DNA from: an uncultured Duncaniella sp.
GTDB lineage: Bacteria; Bacteroidota; Bacteroidia; Bacteroidales; Muribaculaceae
Reading direction: 5' to 3'
Length of the DNA stretch: 64,000 nucleotides
Assembly: GCA_910584825.1 (NCBI GenBank)
Contig: CAJUCI010000003.1
Coordinates: forward strand, 1 to 64,000
Made by a program: the position numbers and the translations under genes. Of this stretch, positions 42,618 to 51,865 are shown in pieces (positions within the stretch are counted from its first letter, which is position 1; each line of letters opens with the position of its first letter). Below the pieces are notes generated by a model that was not told the DNA's origin, made no database searches, and was given only the letters and a program-made list of their open reading frames with translations.

Positions 42618-44171
42618 ATGCAATCGTTTCGTTACACATGCATTTTTATCTTTGTCCTCTTCCTGCTCAATTCGTGCGGCGAAGAGGACAGCGTCGGTCA
42701 TGATGAGCGACTGGCAAAAGCGGAATGCCTGATAGAATCGAGACCTGACTCTGCAGCAGCAATCATTGACAGCATCGACCTCAGCCGGCTCAAAAGCCAT
42801 GACAGAATCCGGGCAATGTATCTCAACGGCAAAGCCCGACTCGCCATGAACAACCACTCTGCGGCAGCCTCATCGCTGTTACGCGCCGAAAAACTTGCCA
42901 AAGCCGAAGGCGAGGATTCATTATTAGCCTTGTCATGCCGCGCAATGATGGATTTATACAAAAGCATCGATGACATTAACGAACAGGCCGCTTATGCCGT
43001 AAAAGCATGCGAAGTGTACGCTCGGCACAATGATTATGACAACATGCACGAGACGCTGTCAGAATTCACATCTATCTTTGACAACATCCCCTATAACCAC
43101 ACTGATGAAATCAAGCATTATGCCAAAATACTCAGCCACAATGACACTACCACCGTGGGCTATTTTGACGGAGAACCCGTGAGCAGAGGTTCGAATCTTT
43201 ACTGTTTTTTGCAAGACATCGGCAAACTGGAATACTGGTCTTTTAGGTTTGTCGATGGGCTAAAAGGATTCAGCCCCGGGCGTTTCATCGAACTCGTAAA
43301 GTCGGGTGGCAACTGGCGTGAAGTATTACTCAACGACTCAACTTACGTCACTGCACCACATGCCAACCTCGTGGCTGTCACACTCAGGGGACAAGGATAT
43401 GAAAAAGAGGCCGGTGAATTCTTAGACTGCTACCGAAACAATTACCGCGAAAAAATAACGGAATACACCACCGACCCTAAAACCGGCAGAGCAGCCTGGC
43501 ATGTAACCAAGCGCGTCTTAGACTTGGACAATAAAGCTTTAATCGCAGAATTGCAGAAAGATGTCAAGGCTGCCGTGACGCAGTTTCATTACGAGGAAGA
43601 GGTGATGCAGGAACACACCATACGCTTCCAGCGTATCATCATTGTCATAATCACAGCTTTAACCCTCACAATCGCTATAGCCGTAGTCCTGTATGTGCGC
43701 CTCATGGCCTCACGCCGTCGCCGTCGTGAAGAGGCCGGGATGCAAGCCGCATCCGAGTTGCGTACAGCACTCCGAAACCTTGAAGAGCAACACCTTGAGA
43801 CCCTCACCCACCTCTGCAACACATATTACGAAAACTACAATGCGGCGAGTGTCACATCACGTGTGGCGCGAGACACCCTCAAAGCCATACGTGGCATCGC
43901 TGACCGTGAGGACTTCTTTCCCCGCCTCGAAAAGCATCTTGACAACCGCAATGACGGCCTCATGTCACAGCTTCGCACCGAGATACCGACCCTCAGGGAA
44001 AACGACATGCGCCTGTATCTATGCAATGCCTTAGGGCTGTCCATCCCTGCGATATGCCTCCTGCTGGGCGAGAAACGCGACGTGATATACACCCGCCGCT
44101 TACGGCTGAGAGCCAAAATCCAAGAGTCAGACGCTATCCACAAAGAACGGCTGCTCGAATATCTCCGATAG
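42618..44171 (+). CDS. TPR-transmembrane-HTH regulator, copy 2
   Basis: Paralog of the gene at 38650 with the same length (517 residues) and layout: lipoprotein-like signal (LNSCGEE), periplasmic TPR-like helices, a transmembrane helix (about 338-360), coiled coil (LRNLEEQHLETL) and a C-terminal HTH-like end (AICLLLGEKRDVIYTRRLRLRAKI). The last 190 residues are clearly closer to copy 1 than the sensor part, as expected if the two read different signals but use related output domains. It is preceded by its own small lipoprotein. Confidence 0.8.
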   Translation: MQSFRYTCIFIFVLFLLNSCGEEDSVGHDERLAKAECLIESRPDSAAAIIDSIDLSRLKSHDRIRAMYLNGKARLAMNNHSAAASSLLRAEKLAKAEGEDSLLALSCRAMMDLYKSIDDINEQAAYAVKACEVYARHNDYDNMHETLSEFTSIFDNIPYNHTDEIKHYAKILSHNDTTTVGYFDGEPVSRGSNLYCFLQDIGKLEYWSFRFVDGLKGFSPGRFIELVKSGGNWREVLLNDSTYVTAPHANLVAVTLRGQGYEKEAGEFLDCYRNNYREKITEYTTDPKTGRAAWHVTKRVLDLDNKALIAELQKDVKAAVTQFHYEEEVMQEHTIRFQRIIIVIITALTLTIAIAVVLYVRLMASRRRRREEAGMQAASELRTALRNLEEQHLETLTHLCNTYYENYNAASVTSRVARDTLKAIRGIADREDFFPRLEKHLDNRNDGLMSQLRTEIPTLRENDMRLYLCNALGLSIPAICLLLGEKRDVIYTRRLRLRAKIQESDAIHKERLLEYLR

Positions 44172-44295
44172 CCGATAGCGTCACAAAAGCCGCCGACACT
44201 TACCTTTTTTACCGTTTGGCTCAATCCGACATCGTTCGTGACGTTTTGGCCAAATTTATTCCTGCAAACGTAATGCCCCATTGAAAAAAAATCAT

Positions 44296-44315
44296 TACCT
44301 TTGTGGGTAAATTTG
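44296..44315 (+). promoter_or_regulatory. tandem promoter -7 elements for gyrA
   Basis: TACCTTTG (44296-44303) and TAAATTTG (44308-44315) both match TAnnTTTG, 12 bp apart, 41 and 29 nt before the gyrA ATG. Confidence 0.5.
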
Positions 44316-44344
44316 TCGTAAAAAAATCACATTTCAATTAAACG

Positions 44345-46972
44345 ATGATTGAAGAAGACCGAATAATAAAGATTGACATCGAAAACGAAATGAAGAGTGC
44401 CTACATCGACTACTCAATGTCGGTGATAGTGTCGCGTGCGCTCCCTGACGTGCGTGACGGCCTGAAGCCCGTTCACAGGCGCGTGCTCTTCGGAATGAAC
44501 GAAATGGGCAACACTTCCGACCATCCCCACAAGAAGTCGGCCAACTGCGTCGGTGAGGTCATGGGTAAGTACCATCCTCATGGCGACTCCTCAATATATG
44601 GCACCGTAGTACGTCTCGCCCAGCCCTGGGCCATGAGATACTGCCTCGTGGACGGACACGGTAACTTCGGCTCGGTCGACGGTGACGGCGCGGCAGCCAT
44701 GCGTTACACCGAGGTGCGCCTGGCGCGTCTCGGCGAAGAGATGCTTGCCGACATCGAGTCTGACACCGTAGACTTCCAGCCCAACTATGACAACTCGCGT
44801 CAGGAGCCTGTGGTGCTCCCCACCCGATTCCCCAACCTGCTTGTCAACGGCGCGTCGGGCATCGCCGTGGGTATGGCCACCAATATGCCCACCCACAACC
44901 TTGCCGAGTCAATCAATGCCTGCGTGGCTTACATCGACAACCCCGAGATTGACATCCCGGGCCTCATGAAATATATCCCCGCCCCCGACTTCCCCACCGG
45001 CGGCACCATTTACGGCTACAGCGGCGTGAAGGAGGCTTACGAGACAGGCCGCGGACGTGTGCTCATACGCGCCAAGGCTGAAATCGAGGCCGAGGACAAC
45101 CATGAGAACATCATCGTCACCGAGATACCCTACAACGTCAACAAGTCAGAGCTAATATCGTACATCGCCGACCTTGTCACCGAAAAGAAGCTCGACGGCA
45201 TCGCCGACATCAACGACGAGAGCAACTACAAGGGTATGCGCATAGTCATCAAGCTCAAGAGCGACGCCAACTCCAACGTCGTGCTCAACAAGCTCTACAA
45301 GATGACTCAGATGCAGGCATCGTTCAGCGTCAACAACGTGGCCCTCGTGGGCGGACGTCCCAAGACACTCAACCTCAAGGAGCTTATCAGCGAGTTTGTG
45401 GCCCACCGCCACGAGGTGGTGATACGCCGCACCAGGTATGAGCTACGCAAGGCTCAGGAGCGCGCCCACATACTCGAGGGACTCATCATAGCCTCGCAGA
45501 ACATCGACGAGGTAATCCGCATCATCCGCGCAGCCGCCGACACCATCGAGGCCCGCGAGAAACTCAAGGAGCGTTTCGGCCTCACCGACCCGCAGACCGC
45601 CGCCATCGTGGAGATGCGTCTGCGTCAGCTCACCGGCCTGGAGCAGGACAAGCTCAATGCCGAGTATGAGGCCATCGAGAAGGAGATTGCCCGCCTCGAG
45701 CTTATCCTGAGCGACGACAGCGTATGCCGCGCCGTCATCAAGGAGGAACTCATAGAGGTGCGCGACAAGTATGGTGACGCCCGCCGCACAGCCATCGACT
45801 ATACCGCAGGCGACTTCAACGCCGAGGATTTCTATGCCGATGACGACATGATTATCACCATCTCGCACCGCGGCTACATCAAGCGCACCCAGCTCAGCGA
45901 ATTCCGCGCCCAGAACCGCGGAGGCGTAGGCGCGAAAGGCTCCGACACCCGCGACGAGGACTTCATCGAGCACATCTATCCCGCCTCGATGCACAATTAT
46001 ATGCTCTTCTTCACTCAGAAGGGCCGCTGCTACTGGCTCAAGGTCTACGAGATACCCGAGGGGGCCAAGAACTCCAAGGGCCGTGCCATCCAGAACATGC
46101 TGAACATCGAGCCTGACGATGCCATCAAGGCATTTATCTGCACCAAGAATCTCGGTGACGAGGAGTTTGTGACAAGCCACAACCTCGTGTTCGCCACCAA
46201 GAAGGGTGTAATCAAGAAGACAAGCCTCAAGGCCTACTCACGTCCGCGCGCCAAGGGCGTCAACGCCATCATCATCCGTGAGGGCGACGAACTCCTGAGC
46301 GTGGAGATGACCGACGGCACCTGCGACATACTCATGGCCAACCGCAACGGCCGCGCCATCCGATTCCCCGAGAACAAGGTGCGCGAGATGGGCCGCATGT
46401 CCACCGGTGTGCGCGGCATGACCCTCGACGGCGATGACGACGAGGTGGTAGGTCTGATATGCATGCCCGCCGACACCATTAATAATGTAATGGTGCTCAG
46501 TGAGCGCGGCTACGGCAAGCGCACCGCCCTCGACACCGAGGCCGAGGTGGACGGACGCATAGAGCGTGTGCCGGTCTACCGCGTCACCAACCGTGGCGGC
46601 AAGGGTGTCCGCACCATGAACATCACCGAGCGCACCGGCCGACTCGTGGCCATCGAAAGCGTCAACGACGGCAACGACCTCGTGATAATCAACAAGAGCG
46701 GTATCACGCTCCGCATCCATGTCAGCGACATCAAGGTGCAGGGACGCTACACCCAGGGCGTGCGCATCATCAACCTTGACAAGCGCAACGACACCATCGC
46801 ATCGGTATGCTGCGTCGACTCCGACCCCGAAGAGGAGGTAACCGAAGTCGAGGCTCAGACCGAAGCCGAGGAGATGATGCCCGAAGAGCTGATTATCGAG
46901 GAAACCGAGGAGGAGGAGATTGTCGACGAGCTCGATGACGAACCCGCCGACTCTGACGACGACGGCGAATAA
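44345..46972 (+). CDS. gyrA: DNA gyrase subunit A
   Basis: Type II topoisomerase subunit of 875 residues that breaks and reseals DNA. The N-terminal domain shows SALPDVRDGLKPVHRRV, the quinolone-region sequence HPHGDSSIYGT and the catalytic Tyr in AAMRYTEVRL. The C-terminal half has six beta-pinwheel repeats with GyrA-box-like sequences (QNRGGVGAKG). The tail is very acidic. At the position equivalent to E. coli Asp87 the residue is Gly. A 7-bp tandem repeat follows the stop. Confidence 0.96.
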   Translation: MIEEDRIIKIDIENEMKSAYIDYSMSVIVSRALPDVRDGLKPVHRRVLFGMNEMGNTSDHPHKKSANCVGEVMGKYHPHGDSSIYGTVVRLAQPWAMRYCLVDGHGNFGSVDGDGAAAMRYTEVRLARLGEEMLADIESDTVDFQPNYDNSRQEPVVLPTRFPNLLVNGASGIAVGMATNMPTHNLAESINACVAYIDNPEIDIPGLMKYIPAPDFPTGGTIYGYSGVKEAYETGRGRVLIRAKAEIEAEDNHENIIVTEIPYNVNKSELISYIADLVTEKKLDGIADINDESNYKGMRIVIKLKSDANSNVVLNKLYKMTQMQASFSVNNVALVGGRPKTLNLKELISEFVAHRHEVVIRRTRYELRKAQERAHILEGLIIASQNIDEVIRIIRAAADTIEAREKLKERFGLTDPQTAAIVEMRLRQLTGLEQDKLNAEYEAIEKEIARLELILSDDSVCRAVIKEELIEVRDKYGDARRTAIDYTAGDFNAEDFYADDDMIITISHRGYIKRTQLSEFRAQNRGGVGAKGSDTRDEDFIEHIYPASMHNYMLFFTQKGRCYWLKVYEIPEGAKNSKGRAIQNMLNIEPDDAIKAFICTKNLGDEEFVTSHNLVFATKKGVIKKTSLKAYSRPRAKGVNAIIIREGDELLSVEMTDGTCDILMANRNGRAIRFPENKVREMGRMSTGVRGMTLDGDDDEVVGLICMPADTINNVMVLSERGYGKRTALDTEAEVDGRIERVPVYRVTNRGGKGVRTMNITERTGRLVAIESVNDGNDLVIINKSGITLRIHVSDIKVQGRYTQGVRIINLDKRNDTIASVCCVDSDPEEEVTEVEAQTEAEEMMPEELIIEETEEEEIVDELDDEPADSDDDGE

Positions 46973-46989
46973 TCAACAGCAATCGGCGA

Positions 46990-47034
46990 ATTTAAAATTA
47001 AAAATTTAAAATTAAGAATTAAAAATTACAATTA
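46990..47034. repeat. A/T-rich repeat tract after gyrA
   Basis: Repeated AATTTAAAATTAA-like units followed directly by the 7-bp array; low-complexity and non-coding. Confidence 0.6.
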
Positions 47035-47118
47035 CTAATTGCTAATTGCTAATTGCTAATTGCTAATTGCTAATTGCTAATTACTAATTGTTGATTGCCA
47101 ATTGCTAATTACTAATTG
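47035..47118. repeat. 7-bp tandem repeat, 12 units
   Basis: Twelve consecutive 7-bp units. The first six are identical CTAATTG (47035-47076); the rest are variants such as CTAATTA, TTGATTG and CCAATTG. The identical core suggests recent slippage. It lies between gyrA and the TPR gene, 35 bp before the latter's ATG. Confidence 0.9.
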
Positions 47119-47153
47119 AAATAAGTATTACCAATTCTAATAACCTCTCGATT

Positions 47154-48380
47154 ATGAAAAAAATCTGCGTCCTGTCGCTCGGGCTTTTAGCCGCAGCGTC
47201 GATGTCAGCCCAGACAGCCACCGTCAAGGAGGCTGAGAAGGCTTTTAAGGGTGTAAACTCTTATGGCGACTATCAGAAGGCCGTACAGGTCATCACTCCT
47301 GCGTTCAGCAACCCCGAGACGCAGAACAACGCCCAGACCTACTGGATTCCCGGTAAGGCCGGTTTCAAGCTCTATGACGACATGTACGGTCAGAAAGCTA
47401 TCGGCAAAGAGGTCAACCTCGACGAGATGGGCGACGCTCTTCTTGAAGGCTACAAATATGCCCTCAAGGCTCTGAGCCTCGACACCGTGACCGATGCCAA
47501 GGGCAAGGTGAAGACCAAATTCTCGAAAGAGATTACCCAAACCATCGCCGGTCACCACGCTGACTTCGCCAACTCAGGCTCAGGCTACTGGGACTCCAAG
47601 AACTATCCCAAGGCTTACGAGGCATTCATGGCCTATGTAGCTATCCCCAACAACCCCAGCCTCGGCCAGGCAGCCCCCAAGGCTCTTCCTGACTCCGTGG
47701 CCGCTCAGATGGCTTACTATGCAGGTCTTGCCGCATGGCAGGGCGAAATGCTTCCCGAGGCAGCCTCAGCTTTTGAGAAGATGATGGAAATCGGTTATGA
47801 CGACATGGCCGCTTATGACTATGCCTACTCCGTAGCCTATCAGATGAACGACGAGGCCCGCAAGCTCAAGTATTCTCAGATTGCCTATGACCGTTTCGGC
47901 AAAGCCAAGCCCGAATTCCTCCAGCGCATCATCTCGTCATACATCGCCGAGAAGAAGTATGACGACGCCATGAATCTGCTCGAGACCGCCATCAAGAACG
48001 ACCCCACCAACGGCACCAACTACTACCTCATCGGCGTTCTCTATGACGACAAGGGCGACAAGGAGAAGTCACAGGAAGCCTTCAAGAAGGCTGTGGAGAT
48101 TGACCCCAACAACGCTATGGCCAACTTCAGCTACGGCACATCGCTCATCCAGCAGTACGAGCGTCTCGATGAGAAGACCGGCGACATGTCACAGGTTGAG
48201 TACAACAAGTATCGCGTAGAGACTATGAATCCTCTGCTCAAGGAGGCTTCGACATACCTCGAGAAGGCTTACGAGCTTGACCCCGACAACATGACCAACG
48301 CTCTCACCAACCTCAAGATTGTCTACTACAATCTCAACGACGGTGCCAACCTTGACCGCGTGGAGAAGCTCCTTCTCTAA
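47154..48380 (+). CDS. secreted TPR-repeat protein
   Basis: Protein of 408 residues with a signal peptide (about 1-20, ending MSAQT). The body is made of tetratricopeptide repeats; the clearest is YYLIGVLYDDKGDKEKSQEAF followed by KAVEIDPNNAMANF, and another near YLEKAYELDPDN. Probably a periplasmic protein-protein interaction scaffold. Conserved among Bacteroidales behind gyrA as far as I recall. Its upstream region contains the 7-bp repeat array, which could affect its expression. Confidence 0.88.
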   Translation: MKKICVLSLGLLAAASMSAQTATVKEAEKAFKGVNSYGDYQKAVQVITPAFSNPETQNNAQTYWIPGKAGFKLYDDMYGQKAIGKEVNLDEMGDALLEGYKYALKALSLDTVTDAKGKVKTKFSKEITQTIAGHHADFANSGSGYWDSKNYPKAYEAFMAYVAIPNNPSLGQAAPKALPDSVAAQMAYYAGLAAWQGEMLPEAASAFEKMMEIGYDDMAAYDYAYSVAYQMNDEARKLKYSQIAYDRFGKAKPEFLQRIISSYIAEKKYDDAMNLLETAIKNDPTNGTNYYLIGVLYDDKGDKEKSQEAFKKAVEIDPNNAMANFSYGTSLIQQYERLDEKTGDMSQVEYNKYRVETMNPLLKEASTYLEKAYELDPDNMTNALTNLKIVYYNLNDGANLDRVEKLLL

Positions 48381-48410
48381 TACTCGTACCACAACGATTA
48401 TAAGACTCTG

Positions 48411-48536
48411 AAAAAGATACAAAAGGGCGAAATCCACAAAAGGAACAAAGGTATTATCATTCAACATTTACGTTGATATCCCACATAATCATTATCTTGT
48501 GTTTCTTTTGAGACTTTTGTCCTTTTGTATCTTTTT
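48411..48536. repeat. 16-bp inverted repeat with long spacer
   Basis: AAAAAGATACAAAAGG (48411-48426) and its exact complement (48521-48536) enclose 94 bp; further inside, CACAAAAGGAACA-like and TGTTTCTTTTG-like segments also pair. The right arm is followed by a T-run. It may be an extended terminator or a remnant of a palindromic element. Confidence 0.5.
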
Positions 48537-48574
48537 TCCTATATTTTCACCCAACCATACATCAGACTCAAAGC

Positions 48575-49126
48575 ATGAGCGATACACTCTCGCAATTTGA
48601 CTCGGCACTGGCCCTGTGCCGCGACATTTTTGACAAGAAGCTGCGTGACTACGGTGCCTCGTGGCGCATAATGCGTCCCCGCTCCATCACCGACCAGCTG
48701 TATATCAAAGCCAAACGCATACGCACCCTCGAGGAAGAGGAGGCGATGGTCAACGAGGGTGTGCTAGGCGAATTCATGGCCATAATCAACTATGGCCTAA
48801 TCGGGCTGATACAGCTCGAGCTGGGATATGCCGACAACGCCGACATCCCGGCTGACCGCGCCATTGCGCTCTATGACTCGAAGCTCCGCATGGCCCGCGA
48901 CCTCATGGCCGCCAAGACCCACGACTATGGCGACGCCTGGCGAGGCATGAGGGTCAACTCCTATACCGACTTCATACTCACCAAGATACAGCGCGTGAAG
49001 GAAATCGAGGGCAACTCAGGCCGCACGCTCATATCAGAAGGCATCGACTCCAACTATCTCGACATAATAAACTATGCAGTCTTTGCAGTCATCAAGCTCA
49101 CCGACCCGACCGAGACCGACGCTTAG
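48575..49126 (+). CDS. DUF1599 protein with internal duplication
   Basis: Protein of 183 residues made of two related halves. The first contains DYGASWRIMRPRSITDQLYIKAKRI and the second DYGDAWRGMRVNSYTDFILTKIQRV, about 100 residues apart; each also ends with an ININY-type segment. DUF1599 proteins are widespread in Bacteroidetes and have been suggested to act on nucleotides, but the function is not established. The following gene starts 53 nt inside this one. Confidence 0.85.
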   Translation: MSDTLSQFDSALALCRDIFDKKLRDYGASWRIMRPRSITDQLYIKAKRIRTLEEEEAMVNEGVLGEFMAIINYGLIGLIQLELGYADNADIPADRAIALYDSKLRMARDLMAAKTHDYGDAWRGMRVNSYTDFILTKIQRVKEIEGNSGRTLISEGIDSNYLDIINYAVFAVIKLTDPTETDA

Positions 49127-50441
49127 CGAACGGCTATACCATCCGGCCGCCGTATGGATTATACGACTGATTATCGGCGCGACATTCATCCTGTCGGGCT
49201 TTGTCAAAGGCATCGACCCCTGGGGGAGCGTCATCAAAATCAGCGAATATTTCACCGTATGGGGTTGGGACGTGCCACGCACACTCATCACCTGTGCCGC
49301 TTTTGCTCTCGGCGCATATGAGTTTGTATGGGGCTGCCTCCTGCTGCTCGGTTGCTACAGGCGCGCATCGGTGTGGCTGCTGACGCTCATGATGGCCGGC
49401 ATGTTGCCGCTCACGTTTTATATCGCCCTATTCTCGCCGGTGGATGACTGCGGATGTTTCGGCGATTTTCTGATACTGTCCAACACCGCCACTTTTGTCA
49501 AGAACTTGTTCATCACGGCGGGACTGGTGTATCTCATAATGTATAACACTCGCGTGCAGGGATTATTCTTCCCCTACGTGCAGTGGATTGTGGGCGGACT
49601 CGTGACGCTCTACATACTCATAATCGAGTTTTACGGCTACAACATTCAGCCTCTCATCGACTTCCGGCAGTATGCCATCGGCACCGAGCTTGTCAGCAAC
49701 CAGACTGACGACGAGACTGACGACTCTGACAGTTCGGGCGAGACCGTGTACGAGTACATATATTCCAAGGACGGCGAGGAGCGCACTTTCACCATCGACG
49801 CACTCCCCGACTCTACCTGGACATTCATTGACCGCCGCCTTGTGAGCGGAGGCGAGATGACCACCGACGGCTTCACCGTACTCGAGGACGGCGAGGAGAT
49901 TACAGCCGACGTCATCGACACCGAGGCCGAGCAGTTTATCGTGACTATCCCCGACATCAACAACGTTGACCTGTCGTACACATATCTAATCAACGAGCTT
50001 AACGATTTCATTACCGAACGCGGCGGCAGCCTGGTGGCCCTCATCAACAGCGACGAACAGGGCCTTGAACGCTGGAAGGACATATCCATGGCCTCCTATC
50101 CTATCTATCAGGCCGACCCCAAGATGCTCAAGGAGCTTGCCCGAGGCAATGCCGCTCTCGTCTATCTTAAGGGAGGAGTGGTGAAGTGGAAACGCACCCT
50201 ATCATCCATCGGCTACACATTCGTCACCGAGACCCACCCTGACAGGCTCATACGTTCACTCGACCCCGAGACCGGCTATGTGCTGAAACTTGTAACCACC
50301 CCGTTTGTTATAATCTTACTCGTGATGCTCGCGCTCGACCGCAGCGGCAAACTGCTGGCATGGCACCTGGCGCGACGCCGCCGGCGCAAAGCCGATGAGA
50401 AGTCCAAGACCGGTGATGCACCCGACCAGCCCACGGATTGA
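49074..50441 (+). CDS. DoxX-like membrane protein with C-terminal extension
   Basis: Protein of 455 residues. The N-terminal part (about 25-165) is a four-helix DoxX-type domain (LIIGATFILSGFVKGIDPWG); a further helix is followed by a soluble region (about 210-400) with a thioredoxin-like feel, and a last helix near 415-435. The Bacteroidales family is often annotated as a BT_3928-type protein; the function is unknown. The 53-nt overlap with DUF1599 is long; no better in-frame ATG start is visible. Confidence 0.8.
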   Translation: MQSLQSSSSPTRPRPTLSERLYHPAAVWIIRLIIGATFILSGFVKGIDPWGSVIKISEYFTVWGWDVPRTLITCAAFALGAYEFVWGCLLLLGCYRRASVWLLTLMMAGMLPLTFYIALFSPVDDCGCFGDFLILSNTATFVKNLFITAGLVYLIMYNTRVQGLFFPYVQWIVGGLVTLYILIIEFYGYNIQPLIDFRQYAIGTELVSNQTDDETDDSDSSGETVYEYIYSKDGEERTFTIDALPDSTWTFIDRRLVSGGEMTTDGFTVLEDGEEITADVIDTEAEQFIVTIPDINNVDLSYTYLINELNDFITERGGSLVALINSDEQGLERWKDISMASYPIYQADPKMLKELARGNAALVYLKGGVVKWKRTLSSIGYTFVTETHPDRLIRSLDPETGYVLKLVTTPFVIILLVMLALDRSGKLLAWHLARRRRRKADEKSKTGDAPDQPTD

Positions 50442-50498
50442 CCGCTCACTCCCTAAGTATCTAACGCATAAATCATCAAATATACTCACCACGACGAT

Positions 50499-51863
50499 AT
50501 GCCTGACAAAAGCACCGACAGAATGAGATGGGAAAAGCTCATTTCCGACAAGCGATTCGGACTCGAGCACTATCACGACCCCAAGCCGGGAGCGCGCAAT
50601 GACTTTCAGCGCGATTTTGACCGGCTGGTGTTCTCATCACCGTTTCGGCGTCTGCAAAACAAGACCCAGGTCTTCCCGTTGCCCGGCAGTATCTTTGTCC
50701 ACAACCGCCTGACTCACAGCCTTGAGGTATCGTGCGTAGGCCGTTCATTGGCCAACGAGGTGGCCATACGTCTGCGCCCCCGCTATGCCGGAAATGACCG
50801 TGCGCTCGACAGCCTCAACTACATCGGCGACATCGTGGCCGCCGCATGTCTTGCCCATGACCTCGGCAATCCGCCGTTCGGACATTCGGGCGAAAAGGCC
50901 ATCCAGGCCTATTTCAGCGAAGGTGCAGGCGGGCGTTTCCGCTCTCAGTTGAGCGAACGCGAGTGGAACGACCTCATACACTTCGAAGGCAACGCCAATG
51001 CCTTCCGCCTCCTCACCCATCAGTTCAACGGCCGCCGTCAGGGAGGATTCGCCATGACCTACTCCACCCTCGCCTCGATTGTTAAGTATCCCTTCGAGTC
51101 GACCCTTGCCGGCAAGCATGGCAAATTCGGCTTCTTCGCATCCGAGCATGCCGACTTCATCAGGGTGGCCGACGAGCTGGGGATGCTCCCAGCGCAGACC
51201 GACGGCAATGCCGTGAAATATTCGCGCCACCCGCTGGTCTATATCGTCGAGGCCGCCGACGACATCTGCTATGAGATAATGGACATCGAGGATGCCCACA
51301 AGCTGAAAATCCTCACTACCGACGAAGTGCTGCCACTGCTTCTCGGCTATTTCGACGAAGAGCGGCAACAGCATATGCTCAAAGTGATGAGCCACGTCGA
51401 CGACCCCAACGAGAAGATAGCCTATCTGCGCTCGTGCATAGTAGGGGTGCTTGTCGGCAAGTGCGCCGATGCCTTTGCCGAGCACGAGGACGAGATACTC
51501 GGCGGCACATTCTCAGGCAGCCTGGTTGACCACATCACCCCGCTCGAAAAGGAGGGGTACAGGCGTTGCGAGGCCCTGTCGTGGGACAAGATATACTGCG
51601 CGAGCGACGTCGTGGAGATTGAGCTTGCCGGTACGCGCATCATGTCGTTTCTCATTGACGAGCTGGTCAAAGCTGTCACCGACCCGACGCTCAACTACTC
51701 GCGTCTGCTCCTGGCCAAAGTGCCGGCACAGTATGAGATACACGCACCTACCCTTTACGGAAAAATCCAGGCCGTGCTCGACCACATTTCGGGCATGACC
51801 GATGTCTATGCACTCGACCTCTACCGCCGTCTCAACGGCATGAGTCTTAAAATCAACAACTGA
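50499..51863 (+). CDS. dgt: dGTP triphosphohydrolase (dGTPase)
   Basis: HD-domain hydrolase of 454 residues that cuts dGTP to deoxyguanosine and triphosphate. Metal and substrate residues are in RLQNKTQVFPL, RLTHSLEVS, AHDLGNPPFGHSGE and the later AADDICYEIMDIEDAH. The length fits the long type. It is 2 nt upstream of the next gene, so the two are likely co-transcribed. Confidence 0.93.
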   Translation: MPDKSTDRMRWEKLISDKRFGLEHYHDPKPGARNDFQRDFDRLVFSSPFRRLQNKTQVFPLPGSIFVHNRLTHSLEVSCVGRSLANEVAIRLRPRYAGNDRALDSLNYIGDIVAAACLAHDLGNPPFGHSGEKAIQAYFSEGAGGRFRSQLSEREWNDLIHFEGNANAFRLLTHQFNGRRQGGFAMTYSTLASIVKYPFESTLAGKHGKFGFFASEHADFIRVADELGMLPAQTDGNAVKYSRHPLVYIVEAADDICYEIMDIEDAHKLKILTTDEVLPLLLGYFDEERQQHMLKVMSHVDDPNEKIAYLRSCIVGVLVGKCADAFAEHEDEILGGTFSGSLVDHITPLEKEGYRRCEALSWDKIYCASDVVEIELAGTRIMSFLIDELVKAVTDPTLNYSRLLLAKVPAQYEIHAPTLYGKIQAVLDHISGMTDVYALDLYRRLNGMSLKINN

Positions 51864-51865
51864 CT

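Noticed and set aside
45443..46180. Reverse-strand frame of about 245 codons opposite gyrA
   Set aside because: Antisense shadow of gyrA; no start context or recognised domain.
47035..47118. Possible CRISPR-like array
   Set aside because: Units are 7 bp, directly abutting and without spacers, so it is a simple tandem repeat; no cas genes are present.
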